Below are positions 44,360-53,203 of a stretch of 64,000 bases of DNA, in pieces. The first letter of the stretch is position 1. Every line of letters begins with the position of its first letter. The position numbers and the translations under genes were made by a program. The notes beneath the pieces were generated by a model. The model had not been told where the DNA came from, did not search any database, and was given only the letters and a program-made list of their open reading frames with translations. The DNA comes from Desulfovibrio sp. (GTDB lineage Bacteria > Desulfobacterota > Desulfovibrionia > Desulfovibrionales > Desulfovibrionaceae), in NCBI GenBank assembly GCA_031288535.1, contig JAITRF010000034.1, forward strand, positions 1 through 64,000. The letters are read 5' to 3'.

Positions 44360-44692
44360 AAGCGCCGGGTTATTCCCTTGAGGGGACTTTGCCCGCCGTA
44401 AAGCAGGCGTTTCAAGCGTAAACCGCCAAGGGTTCGGCAAACTCGGCGGACATTCCGCAGGATGCGAAAAAGCATACAGAACCTTGGCGAAGCTCGCAAG
44501 TGCCCCGCGAAGGCGAACTTGCTCCGTCGTAAGCGACAATCTCAAACGTAAACTGCTCCAGAGCATTTTACGCTTGAAATGCTTGCTTAACGGCGGGCAA
44601 AGCCCGCCTGCAAGCATTTTGCGGCAAGGATTTGCAAGCAAATCCTCGCAGAGCAGTCCAAATTTCAAAGTTGAACTGCTCGAGAAAAAAAT
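44360..44692 (-). repeat. Composite intergenic hairpin repeat, inverted full copy and adjacent partial copy
   Basis: Fills most of the 461-base gap between divergent purSL and nikR. Bases 44551-44692 are the reverse complement of the 34192-34316 element: GAAATGCTTGCTTAA, GGCGGGCAAAGCCCGCC, GGCAAGGATTTGC and GAGCAGTCC with AACTGCTC. Bases 44380-44430 repeat the third hairpin (CTTTGCCCGCCGTAAAGC). No NikR-type palindrome was seen. Confidence 0.7.
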
Positions 44693-44722
44693 CGTTCCGG
44701 CAGTGGAAGAACTGGAGTTTTT

Positions 44723-45142
44723 ATGGGAAGCACCATCCGCTTCGGCGTGTCTCTGGATTCCGATTTGCTGGAACGCTTTGACGAGCTTTCACGGGCAAGC
44801 GGCTATCATACCCGCTCGGAGGCTATACGGGATCTGATCCGCAAAAACCTGGTGCAACAGGAATGGGAAAACAGCGAGGCGGAATCCGCCGCCACCCTTA
44901 CCCTGGTTTACGACCACCACAAAAGCGATCTGGCCCAGCGCATAACCTCGGCCCAACACGATGCGCACGAGTTGATTGTCACCACCCTGCATGTGCACCT
45001 GGACCACCATAACTGTCTTGAAGTCCTGGTGCTCAAAGGTCCCGGCGCCGAACTGCTTGAACTCGGACGCCGCCTGATTGCCGTCAAGGACGTCAAGTTC
45101 GGCAAACTTTGCTTAGCCACGACCGGAGAAAACCTCCCCTGA
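44723..45142 (+). CDS. nikR: Nickel-responsive regulator NikR
   Basis: 139 residues. The N-terminal ribbon-helix-helix ([24 protein letters not shown]-like) is followed by the ACT-like nickel domain. Ligands correspond to H79, H90, H92 and C98 ([20 protein letters not shown], then NC). Length and spacing match NikR, which represses nickel uptake when Ni(II) is abundant. It may control hydrogenase-related nickel supply; no nickel genes are adjacent. folE2 starts 29 bases after its stop. Confidence 0.9.
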   Translation: MGSTIRFGVSLDSDLLERFDELSRASGYHTRSEAIRDLIRKNLVQQEWENSEAESAATLTLVYDHHKSDLAQRITSAQHDAHELIVTTLHVHLDHHNCLEVLVLKGPGAELLELGRRLIAVKDVKFGKLCLATTGENLP

Positions 45143-45171
45143 CCCAGGCATTCCCAAACGCGACCAACATC

Positions 45172-45996
45172 ATGAAAGACGTGCAAAACACCCCGGCTGA
45201 CGTGGCAATGCCCATTGACAGCGTAGGGGTGCGCAATCTGAGCCTGCCGATCTCCGTAAGCCGACGTGAAGGCGGCGCGCAGTCCACCGTTGCCCTTGTC
45301 GAACTGGGGGTGGATCTGCCGGCCCATTTCAAAGGCACGCACATGAGCCGGTTTATCGAGGTACTGGAAAGGCGACAGGAGGATCTGAGCTACAAGAGCA
45401 TCCGAGGTCTGCTGGAAAACATTCTGGAGCGTCTGGACGCGCGCAAGGCCCGTGTCACATTCGACTTTACCTTTTTCATGCCCAGACCCTCCCCGGTCAG
45501 CAAATCCACCGCCCTGCAAAGTTACCGCTGCAAAATCACCGGAGAACTTTCCCGTGCCGGGGAAAACAGGCTCGACTTTGTTCTGGAAGTAATAGTCCCG
45601 GTCATGACCGTCTGCCCCTGCTCCAAGGCCATCAGCGCAGAAGGGGCGCACAGCCAGAGAACGGAAGTCCGCCTCACCCTGCATCTCAAAAATTTCTGCT
45701 GGCTGGAAGACTTCATTGAAATCGCGGAATCCTCTGGTTCAGCGCCGGTTTATCCCCTGCTGAAACGCGATGATGAAAAATTCGTCACCGAGCAGGCCTT
45801 CGCAAATCCCTGCTTTGTGGAGGATGTTGTGCGTAATATTGCGGAAAAACTGGAAAACAACCAGCATATCTCTTGGTTCAAAGTCGAAGTGGAAAGCTTT
45901 GAATCCATCCACGCCCATAACGCCTTCGCCAGGATCGAACGCCATACCGAACCTGATGCCGGTATTTCCCGCGGCGGGTTCTGCAGCGTGGCCTAG
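45172..45996 (+). CDS. folE2: GTP cyclohydrolase FolE2 (type IB)
   Basis: 274 residues from the ATG at 45172; a TTG at 45109 would extend it into nikR. Opening [20 protein letters not shown] is the classic FolE2 start. The catalytic cysteine is in CPCSKAIS (148-155), followed by [10 protein letters not shown]; ending HNAFA matches. It forms dihydroneopterin triphosphate from GTP for folate or queuosine. FolE2 uses several metals instead of requiring zinc. It is next to the metal sensor gene nikR and perhaps co-transcribed. Confidence 0.92.
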   Translation: MKDVQNTPADVAMPIDSVGVRNLSLPISVSRREGGAQSTVALVELGVDLPAHFKGTHMSRFIEVLERRQEDLSYKSIRGLLENILERLDARKARVTFDFTFFMPRPSPVSKSTALQSYRCKITGELSRAGENRLDFVLEVIVPVMTVCPCSKAISAEGAHSQRTEVRLTLHLKNFCWLEDFIEIAESSGSAPVYPLLKRDDEKFVTEQAFANPCFVEDVVRNIAEKLENNQHISWFKVEVESFESIHAHNAFARIERHTEPDAGISRGGFCSVA

Positions 45997-45999
45997 GCA

Positions 46000-46090
46000 G
46001 TTCAACTTTGAAATTTGGACTGCTCTGCAAGGATTTGCCTGCAAATCCTTGCCGCGAAATGTTTGTAGGCGGGCTTTGCCCGCCTGCGGC
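46000..46090 (+). repeat. Composite intergenic hairpin repeat, copy at folE2 3' end
   Basis: CAGTTCAACTTTGAAATTTG, GCAAGGATTTGCCTGCAAAT and GGCGGGCTTTGCCCGCC in the same order as 34192-34316. It lies between convergent folE2 and the bioDA gene. Confidence 0.7.
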
Positions 46091-46136
46091 AATCCGGCCG
46101 CTCTGAACCGCTACAACCCCTGGAAACGACACGCGG

Positions 46137-48191
46137 TCATATCCACCACCCTTCCCTGACCGCGCCGCACACCGCCACGGTGAGGCGGGCAAGCTCCTCT
46201 TTGCTGATTATGTACGGGGGCATAAGGTAGATCAGCCGGTTGAAGGGGCGAATCCACACCCCGTGTTCTTCGACGAAATAGCGCACCAGCCTTTGCACGT
46301 TCACCGGCCTTTCCATTTCCAGAACCCCTATGGCGCCCAGCACGCGCACATCGGCAACTCCCCCAAACCCCTTGCAGGGCTCAAGACCCAAGCGCAGACC
46401 GGCCTCTATGCCCAAGACCCGGTCCCGCCATTCCCCGCTGCCCAAAATGTCCAGACTCGCTCCGGCTACGGCGCAGGCCAGCGGGTTGGCCATAAAGGTC
46501 GGCCCGTGCATCAGAATCCCGCCCCGCCGGGAGATGCCCTCGGCCACGGCATCGCTCGCCAGCACTGCAGAGAGGGTGATAACTCCGCCGGTCAGCGCCT
46601 TGCCCAGACACATGATATCCGGGCTCACCCGCGCCCATTCGCAGGCGAACAACCTGCCGGTGCGGCCGAAACCGGTGGCTATCTCATCCAGAATCAGCAG
46701 ACAGCCGTGCTCCAGACACAATTCCCGCGCCCTGTACAGATAATCCGGATGATAAAACCACATGCCGCCCGCGCCCTGCACGATCGGCTCCAGAATAAGG
46801 GCGGCGATCTCCCTGCCCCGCACCTTGAAGATATTTTCCAGTTCCTGCGCGGACTGCGAGGTATAGAGGGCGTCGAAACGGCATTCCGGTCTGGGCGCGA
46901 AAATCTGCTCGGGCAGAACCCCCTGAAAGAGCGAGTGCATGCCGTTCACCGGATCGCATACGCTCATGGCTCCCAAAGTATCGCCGTGATAAGCCCCGCG
47001 CAGGGCGAGAATGCGCTTTTTCTCCGGTCTGCCGAGGGCCATCTGATATTGAAGGGCCATCTTGAGGGCGACTTCCACCGCCACCGAACCGGAATCCGCA
47101 TAAAAAATCTTTTCCAGGCCAGCAGGGGCGATTTCAAGCAGCCTGCGTCCCAAATCCACAGCCGGGGCGTGGGTGAAGCCTCCGAACATGACGTGGGGCA
47201 TGCGCCCCGCCTGCCCGCGCAGGCTTTGCAGCAGCTCGGCCCGCCCGTAGCCGTGCGCCGCGCACCACCACGAAGACATGCCGTCCACCAGAAAACGTCC
47301 GTCGCGCAGAATTATGCTCGCTCCCCGCGCGCGTACGGCCTCGTACGCCCTTGGCTGGAGCGCGGGCGAACTGTAAGGATGCCAGAGATGCTCCCGGTCA
47401 AAATCCAGGATTGAAGCGGCGTAAGCCGTATCGGCCCGGCACGGGGCGCAAAGCGCGGCCGCCGCCGCGGACAACACCCCGGAGGCTTTCTCCCAGGCGC
47501 GCTCGCGCCGTCTCGCGTCCAGCGCCAGCAATCCGGGGACAAAGGGAAGCTCTCCCAGACAAGGCAAAGCGCCCCGCCGGGAAATAATCGCCCCGTTATC
47601 CCCATGAATGCGCCTTTCCAGATCGCCTTCCCTACCCGAAGCAGGCGCGCTCGCGTTCAGCAGCACAAAGCCGCAAGGCTCGATTCCGCGCCCGCGCGCG
47701 GCTTCTATGGAAAGCAGGGCGTGGTTGATCGCCCCCAGACGATTCGGTACGGCCAACACCAAAGACGCGTCCAGACACGCGAAAAAATCCAGCAGGCTCT
47801 CCTCTTCGTTCAAAGGGGTCAAAAGCCCGCCCGCGCCCTCAAGCAGCACGAAATCAGCCCCTGACTGATCGAGACAGGCGCGCAGATCAAGGTTCAGTCC
47901 GGCGACGCTTATATCCCGCCCCTCCAAGCGGGCGGCCAGATGCGGAGAAGCAGGGGCGCGCAGGGTGACAAGAGCCGCGCTCTGCGCCTGCGGACAGGCC
48001 TGCCGGTAGACTTCCACATCCGGGGCAAGCAACTCCCCGCCCGGGGCCTCATAGCAACCGGTCTGGACGGGTTTTACCGCCAGAACCCCGCGCCCAAGCG
48101 CATGCGCCGCGCGCGCCAGCGCGGCGCAAAGCACGGTTTTGCCGACACCGGTATCCGTGCCGCAAACGCAGATCAAACGGAGTTCAGCCAT
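46137..48191 (-). CDS. bioDA: Dethiobiotin synthetase / DAPA aminotransferase fusion (BioD-BioA)
   Basis: 684 residues in one frame. Residues 1-225 are BioD: P-loop GTDTGVGKT (10-18), VKPVQTGCYE and LEGAGGLLTPLNEEES. Residues about 255-684 are BioA: HLWHPYSSP, LVDGMSSWWCAAHGYG, GSVAVEVALKMALQYQ and ILDEIATGFGRTG, with the PLP lysine K531 in CLGKALTGG. The two steps are consecutive: KAPA to DAPA, then dethiobiotin, so fusion may channel DAPA. Known in plants (BIO3-BIO1) and scattered bacteria. It starts 21 bases after manC. Confidence 0.92.
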   Translation of the reverse strand: MAELRLICVCGTDTGVGKTVLCAALARAAHALGRGVLAVKPVQTGCYEAPGGELLAPDVEVYRQACPQAQSAALVTLRAPASPHLAARLEGRDISVAGLNLDLRACLDQSGADFVLLEGAGGLLTPLNEEESLLDFFACLDASLVLAVPNRLGAINHALLSIEAARGRGIEPCGFVLLNASAPASGREGDLERRIHGDNGAIISRRGALPCLGELPFVPGLLALDARRRERAWEKASGVLSAAAAALCAPCRADTAYAASILDFDREHLWHPYSSPALQPRAYEAVRARGASIILRDGRFLVDGMSSWWCAAHGYGRAELLQSLRGQAGRMPHVMFGGFTHAPAVDLGRRLLEIAPAGLEKIFYADSGSVAVEVALKMALQYQMALGRPEKKRILALRGAYHGDTLGAMSVCDPVNGMHSLFQGVLPEQIFAPRPECRFDALYTSQSAQELENIFKVRGREIAALILEPIVQGAGGMWFYHPDYLYRARELCLEHGCLLILDEIATGFGRTGRLFACEWARVSPDIMCLGKALTGGVITLSAVLASDAVAEGISRRGGILMHGPTFMANPLACAVAGASLDILGSGEWRDRVLGIEAGLRLGLEPCKGFGGVADVRVLGAIGVLEMERPVNVQRLVRYFVEEHGVWIRPFNRLIYLMPPYIISKEELARLTVAVCGAVREGWWI

Positions 48192-48212
48192 GCAAAGATT
48201 TCTTTCCGGACC

Positions 48213-49658
48213 TCAGGCGGGGCCTTTATGAAAATCCCGCCCGTATACATCGTCGAAACGGACGATGTCGTCCTCTCCGAGGTAGGAGCCGGTCTGAATT
48301 TCAATAAGCTCCAAAGGGATGCGTCCGGGGTTTTCCACTCTGTGGACAGCGCCCAAAGGGATGTAGACGGATTCGTCCTCCCTGACGATGCTCGTATCCC
48401 CGGCCAAGGTGACCCTGGCCGTGCCCCGCACCAGAATCCAGTGCTCGGATCGGTGGTGGTGCATCTGCTTGGAGAGTATCCCGCCAGGTTTCACCACAAT
48501 GAGCTTGACCTGAAAACGCTCGCCCGCGACCAGGTTTACAAATGAACCCCACGGCCTGAAGACGCGCAGATGATTGTCCGCTTCATACCGCCCGCGTTTC
48601 CTCAGTTCCTCAAGCACAAGACGCACGTCCTGGCTGCGCCCGCGCGGCATGACCAGCACGGCGTCGGAGGTTTCAACGACATCAATGCCGTCGATGCCCA
48701 AAACGGCCACAAGCCTGTGTTCGGCATGCACATAGCTGTTTTTCGCGTCCACCTGCACGATGTCCCCGCGCAGCACGTTGCCGGCAGCGTCCCTGGTCCC
48801 GGACTCATAAAAGGATTCCCAGGAACCCATGTCGCTCCAAGCCGCATCAAGGCGCGCCACGCAGGCCCTCTTCGTATGCTCCATCACCGCATAGTCCATG
48901 GAGATGCCGGGACAGGCGGCGAACTCCGCTTCGGGAAAGCGGATGAAATCCAGGTCCTTCATGCGGCCGTTCCATACCGAACGACATATTGCGCAGACCT
49001 CGGGGGCATGGTTCTCAAGTTCCTCCCAGAACACCGAGGCCCTGAACATGAACATGCCGCTGTTCCACAAACAGTTTCCATCCGCAAGCATGGTCCTTGC
49101 GCCCTCTTCGTCCGGCTTTTCCACAAACTTTCCGACCTCGAAGAGGCCGGGACAAATCTCCCGGCCTGTGCGGATATAGCCGAAGCCTGTCTCCGGCCTG
49201 CCCGGCTTCACGCCGAACACCGCTATCTTCCCCGCCTGCGCTCCGCGCGCGGCGAGACGCACGGCATCGGCAAAGGCTTCCACCGGCTCGATGACATGGT
49301 CCGAACTCAGGACCAGGATCAGGGGGTCATCGCGCTCCATAGAGGCGCACAGGGTTCCAAGGGCTATGGCCGGGGCGGTATTGCGCCCTGCTGGCTCCAG
49401 AAGTATGGAGGCCCTGTCCCCGCTTTCCGCCAGCAGCCCCAGCTCCTGCAAGGCGGTTGCGGCCAGGAAGCGGTGTCCCTCGTTGCAGATCGCTATGGGC
49501 GGCGCGCAATCCGGCAGGGAAAGAGCACGGGCGACCGTGCGGGTAAACAGGGTGTCTCCTCCCAGATCCATAAACTGTTTGGGATAAAATCCGCGCGACA
49601 GAGGCCAGAGACGGGTTCCGCTGCCGCCGGACAAGATGAGCGGGTAAATCTTTTCCAA
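48213..49658 (-). CDS. manC: Mannose-1-phosphate guanylyltransferase / mannose-6-phosphate isomerase
   Basis: 481 residues. The nucleotidyltransferase starts ILSGGSGTRLWPLSRGFYPK and includes SSDHVIEPVEAF and VEKPDEEGA. The C-terminal cupin (about 350-475) has MHHHRSEHWILVRGTARV and VHRVENPGRIPLELIEIQTG. It makes GDP-mannose for polysaccharide; the C-terminal domain is the type II phosphomannose isomerase. Located between bioDA and an amidohydrolase on the same strand, so not in an obvious polysaccharide cluster. Confidence 0.9.
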   Translation of the reverse strand: MEKIYPLILSGGSGTRLWPLSRGFYPKQFMDLGGDTLFTRTVARALSLPDCAPPIAICNEGHRFLAATALQELGLLAESGDRASILLEPAGRNTAPAIALGTLCASMERDDPLILVLSSDHVIEPVEAFADAVRLAARGAQAGKIAVFGVKPGRPETGFGYIRTGREICPGLFEVGKFVEKPDEEGARTMLADGNCLWNSGMFMFRASVFWEELENHAPEVCAICRSVWNGRMKDLDFIRFPEAEFAACPGISMDYAVMEHTKRACVARLDAAWSDMGSWESFYESGTRDAAGNVLRGDIVQVDAKNSYVHAEHRLVAVLGIDGIDVVETSDAVLVMPRGRSQDVRLVLEELRKRGRYEADNHLRVFRPWGSFVNLVAGERFQVKLIVVKPGGILSKQMHHHRSEHWILVRGTARVTLAGDTSIVREDESVYIPLGAVHRVENPGRIPLELIEIQTGSYLGEDDIVRFDDVYGRDFHKGPA

Positions 49659-49675
49659 GACAGTTCTCCTCTTTG

Positions 49676-51040
49676 TCAGAGCTTCGCGCGCGCCCAGCGC
49701 GCGAGTTTGTCCGCCTCCCTGATCAGAGAGAGATGGTCAAGGGCGAGATAGGCGCCGTCCTTGTATAAAATCCGACCTTCGACCATGCACAGGCGCACCT
49801 CCTGTCCGCAGGCGGAGTACGCCGGAAGGGAGACGGGATTGTACACGGGCAGCAAATTCGGGGAAGTCAGGTCGAGGGCGATGAGGTCCGCCGGGCATCC
49901 GGGAACAAGCCTCCCCAGTTCCGGCCAACCCAGAGCCGAGGCCCCGCCCAGAGTGGCCATGTCCAGCACTTCCTGGGCCGTGCAGACCGTCGGGTCCTGA
50001 CTGTATACTTTGTGCAGCAGAGCGCAGGCGCGCATTTCCATAAAGAGATTGAGGCTGTTGTTGCTGGCCGCTCCGTCCGTGCCAAGGCCGGGCAGAATGC
50101 CGCGCCGCAGCATGGCCGGGACCGGCGCCACCCCGGAGGCCAGCTTCATGTTGCTGCCGGGATTGTGCGCCACCTTGGCCCCGGAAGCCGCGATCTCGTC
50201 CAGTTCCTCCTCGTTGAGCATGACACAGTGCGCGAAGGTGGTCGATGGACCGAGCAGCCCCAGTTCGCGGCAGTAGGCCAGAGGACGCAGGCCGTTTTCC
50301 TCAAGGCAGGCCCGCACTTCGCGCCCGGTCTCGCTCAGGTGGATGTGCAGGGGCAGACCCAGTTCCGCGGCCAGCTCGGCGCTGGCGCGCAAGACATCGG
50401 CTCCGGCGGTATAGACGGTGTGCGGCATCACAGCAACACGGAGCCTGCTGTGACCCTTATAACGCAAAACCTGGGCGCGCACCTTTTCATGCGCGGCTTC
50501 ATACCCCGGGGACGCCGGGGTGGGGAAGGAAAAAACGGCCTCGCCCAACAGGACGCGCAGCCCGGATTTGTCCGCAGCCGCAGCTACGCTGTCCTCAAAA
50601 AGGTACATGTCCGCAAAGGCCGTGCAGCCGAAACGGGTCATCTCCGCGCAACCGATCAGCGCGCCCATTTCGGTTATTTCCGCCGTAAGCCTTTGTTCAT
50701 TCGGGAAAATATACCTGGTCAGCCACTCTTCCAAAGGCATGTCGTCGGCCAAACCGCGGAAAAACGTCATGGGACAATGGGTATGGGCATTGATCAGCCC
50801 GGGCATGATCAAAGACCGCCCGAGATCCAGGCGCTCTCCGGGCCGCAGGTGAGCAAGCTCCTCCTGGCTTCCCAAGGCGGCAATCCTGCCGTCGTGCACG
50901 GCGATGGCGGCCTTTTCCAGAACCCGGCGCCCGCTGTCCTGAGTCAGAGCCAGATCCGCCGTGAGCAGCAGATCACAATCCGTTAGAGGCTGAGGGATGG
51001 GCACTGGTTTTGTCTCCGGTCGCTTTGGGCCTTGCGCCAT
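49676..51040 (-). CDS. Amidohydrolase, S-adenosylhomocysteine/methylthioadenosine deaminase-like
   Basis: 454 residues. Metal ligands in GLINAHTHCPMTFFRGLADD, the HIHLSET block and FAHCVML; LGTDGAASNNSLNLFMEMR holds the catalytic Asp region. The pattern matches the TRZ/ATZ subgroup with MTA/SAH deaminases (MtaD). It would deaminate adenosyl sulfur compounds to inosyl forms. Starting ATG at 51040 is the best fit to the domain; a longer frame from 51145 runs into repeat DNA. The ribosome site is weak. Confidence 0.82.
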   Translation of the reverse strand: MAQGPKRPETKPVPIPQPLTDCDLLLTADLALTQDSGRRVLEKAAIAVHDGRIAALGSQEELAHLRPGERLDLGRSLIMPGLINAHTHCPMTFFRGLADDMPLEEWLTRYIFPNEQRLTAEITEMGALIGCAEMTRFGCTAFADMYLFEDSVAAAADKSGLRVLLGEAVFSFPTPASPGYEAAHEKVRAQVLRYKGHSRLRVAVMPHTVYTAGADVLRASAELAAELGLPLHIHLSETGREVRACLEENGLRPLAYCRELGLLGPSTTFAHCVMLNEEELDEIAASGAKVAHNPGSNMKLASGVAPVPAMLRRGILPGLGTDGAASNNSLNLFMEMRACALLHKVYSQDPTVCTAQEVLDMATLGGASALGWPELGRLVPGCPADLIALDLTSPNLLPVYNPVSLPAYSACGQEVRLCMVEGRILYKDGAYLALDHLSLIREADKLARWARAKL

Positions 51041-51097
51041 GTTTATATTATTCCCTACAATGTCCGCAAGGCCCGCCGACGCAAAAAAACGCGCCGT

Positions 51098-51187
51098 GCG
51101 CCTTGTTCCACGCGAAGCCTGCGGTTTCAGGCGAGGCTTCCGCATCGCCCGCGGGGCAGATGCGATAAGGCGCGTCTGCCCCGCGGC
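51098..51187 (+). repeat. Dispersed palindromic repeat, second copy of 19768-19850
   Basis: CTTGTTCC, CGAAGCCTGCGG, GCATCGCC and a stem GCGGGGCAGA / TCTGCCCCGC (51151-51184). The order follows the element before yajC, with stems kept though bases differ. It lies in the 389-base gap 51041-51429, which also holds the hairpin CCCCTGT / ACAGGGG (51237-51263). Confidence 0.5.
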
Positions 51188-51329
51188 TTCAGTCCGGGCC
51201 TTGACGAGTGTGTTTTTTACCTTTATGCATAGCCATCCCCTGTACGGGCTGTGTAAACAGGGGAAATGGAGAAAAAATGGACGGTCCTTGGACGTTTCCG
51301 CTTTATAACAACAAAATCGATAATATTAA

Positions 51330-51360
51330 TGCGTTTGTCAATTAGTGCGTTTGTCAATTA
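51330..51360 (+). promoter_or_regulatory. Tandem 15-base direct repeat upstream of the dsr operon
   Basis: TGCGTTTGTCAATTA occurs twice, one base apart, 70 bases before the RsbRD-like gene. The AT-rich setting and position suggest an operator or promoter element of the dsrMKJOP operon. It does not match the Rex or HcpR consensus well. Confidence 0.4.
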
Positions 51361-51429
51361 ACGCAATTTCCGGCATACAAGTCCCGGCTTTTATGATTAC
51401 GCAACAATATATCCGGATGTAAGCGATCC

Positions 51430-52113
51430 ATGAGTGTACGGGAATATTTTCACAGTCGCAGGGAAACAATAGTCCGCCTGTGGACGGAGGCAGTCTATAC
51501 CTTATATCCATTTGAAACTACTGGCTTTTTAAGAACAAGACAGGATCCTTTCGCCAATCCGGTCGCGGACATGACGCGGGAAGCCGGTTCAGTCATCTAC
51601 GACGCGGTCGCCGGTGCGGACATAAAAATCGAAGACATAAAAAACGCCCTGGATCGCTTTGTGAAATGGCGAGCCGCGCAGCAAGAAGCGCCAAGCCGGG
51701 GAATCGGCGTTTTGCTGTTGATGAAACCGATTCTGCGCGAAGAGGTCCTGCCGGGTCTGGCCGGGCAGGGAAACATCAAGGACTATCTCGACGCGGAATC
51801 CAGGCTGGATACCCTGGCGCTTCTGGCCTTCGACATGTATCTGGCGGCGCGTGAAAAACTGGCGCAGGCGCGCGTCAAGGAAATACGCCTGCGCTATGCC
51901 CAGCTTGAACGCTGGGCGCAAGGACGCCTGACCGGTTCCTGCGCAAAAGAGGCAAAGCAAGCGGAAAACCCGGAACGGGAAGAGTCCGGAAACCGTCCGC
52001 TCCACCCGCAACCGCTTTCCGCGCCGCCCGACGACGACGATGCGGGCAAGAAACGCGACCGCAAAGAACGAGGTAAAGAATGCTCTCATCATTGCTGCTG
52101 GTCCTCCTCATAG
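51430..52113 (+). CDS. RsbRD N-terminal domain protein preceding dsrMKJOP
   Basis: 227 residues. The first 150 residues form a helical RsbRD/globin-like sensor domain (SVREYFHSRRETIVRLWTEA, VYTLYPFETTGFLRTRQDPF, IKNALDRFVKWRAAQ). The rest is charged and low complexity. A protein of this type precedes dsrMKJOP in many Desulfovibrio genomes. There is no STAS or output domain, so a sensory or assembly role is only a guess. Its last 34 bases overlap dsrM. Confidence 0.8.
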   Translation: MSVREYFHSRRETIVRLWTEAVYTLYPFETTGFLRTRQDPFANPVADMTREAGSVIYDAVAGADIKIEDIKNALDRFVKWRAAQQEAPSRGIGVLLLMKPILREEVLPGLAGQGNIKDYLDAESRLDTLALLAFDMYLAAREKLAQARVKEIRLRYAQLERWAQGRLTGSCAKEAKQAENPEREESGNRPLHPQPLSAPPDDDDAGKKRDRKERGKECSHHCCWSSS

Positions 52114-53093
52114 GGGCCGCCGCCTGGGCCGGGGCACAGGCCGGGTTTTACCTGCTCCTCGGCGCGGTCCTGCCCTATTCGGCGGTTCTCGTCTTCATCG
52201 CCGGGCTGGTCCGGCGCATGATCTACTGGGCCGGATCGCCCGTTCCCTTCACTATTCCGGTAACCGGCGGACAGGAGGAATCACTCGGCTTCATAAGGCA
52301 GGCGAAAACCGACTGTCCGAGCGGCGCGTCCGGGGTATGGGCGCGCATGTTTTTTGAAGTCGCGTTCTTTCGTTCCCTTTTTCGGAACACCTCGGCCGAG
52401 ATACAGGAAGATTGCCTGCTGACAAAGGGACCGCGCTCCATCTACAGTTCCTCGAAATGGCTGTGGGCCTTCGCCCTGCTTTTCCACTACAGCATTTTGC
52501 TGGTTTTTCTGCGCCATTTTCGCTTTTTCATGGAACCGACGCCTTCTTGCATACGTTTTCTGGAATCCCTGGACGGCATCATGGAGTTGGGTTCGCCGCG
52601 CTTTTTCCTTAGTGCGGGACTCATGCTCGCGGCGCTCTTTTTTCTGCTCGGGAGACGATTTTTTAACGAAAGGCTGCGCTACATCTCCCTGCCCGGCGAC
52701 TATTTCCCCTTGCTCCTGCTAATCGGCATTGCCGGGACGGGCATCTGTCTGCGCTATTTCGACAAGGCGGACACGACCGCGATCAAGGTCTTCATTATGA
52801 GCCTCACGCATTTCGCGCCGGTTTCGCCGCAGGGACTCTCCCCTCTGTTCTTTACGCATCTTGCGCTTGTGTGCGCCCTGCTGCTCTACTTCCCCTTTTC
52901 CAAACTCACGCACATGGTCGGGATATTTTTCAGCCCCACGCGCAACGCGCCCAACAACTCGCGCCGAGTGCGGCGTGTAAACCCATGGAACCCGCCTGAT
53001 CAGTATTTCACTTACGCCGAGTACGAGGATCTTTACCGGGAAGCCATGGCCGAAGCCGGCCTGCCCCTGGAAAAGCAGCCCGACGGGACGTAA
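52080..53093 (+). CDS. dsrM: DsrM, membrane subunit of the DsrMKJOP complex
   Basis: 337 residues, heme b membrane protein of the NarI-like type. About six membrane segments, among them LLLVLLIGAAAWAGAQAGFY, WLWAFALLFHYSILLVFLRH and FFTHLALVCALLLYFPFSKL. Histidines in these helices are the expected heme b ligands. It oxidises menaquinol and passes electrons to DsrK. The ATG follows GAGG inside the end of the upstream gene. Confidence 0.92.
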   Translation: MLSSLLLVLLIGAAAWAGAQAGFYLLLGAVLPYSAVLVFIAGLVRRMIYWAGSPVPFTIPVTGGQEESLGFIRQAKTDCPSGASGVWARMFFEVAFFRSLFRNTSAEIQEDCLLTKGPRSIYSSSKWLWAFALLFHYSILLVFLRHFRFFMEPTPSCIRFLESLDGIMELGSPRFFLSAGLMLAALFFLLGRRFFNERLRYISLPGDYFPLLLLIGIAGTGICLRYFDKADTTAIKVFIMSLTHFAPVSPQGLSPLFFTHLALVCALLLYFPFSKLTHMVGIFFSPTRNAPNNSRRVRRVNPWNPPDQYFTYAEYEDLYREAMAEAGLPLEKQPDGT

Positions 53094-53203
53094 TTCTGTT
53101 CCAGTGGGATGTCACGCCTGATCTGTCGTAACAGGCGTGAGGACTGCTTCGCGGATGTCCGAAAAATTACAGTGCGCATTTATCCGGGAAAGGAGACTTC
53201 AGC

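Noticed and set aside
51330-51360. Rex or HcpR operator in the dsr leader
   Set aside because: TTGTCAATTA lacks the symmetric TTGTGA/TCACAA halves.
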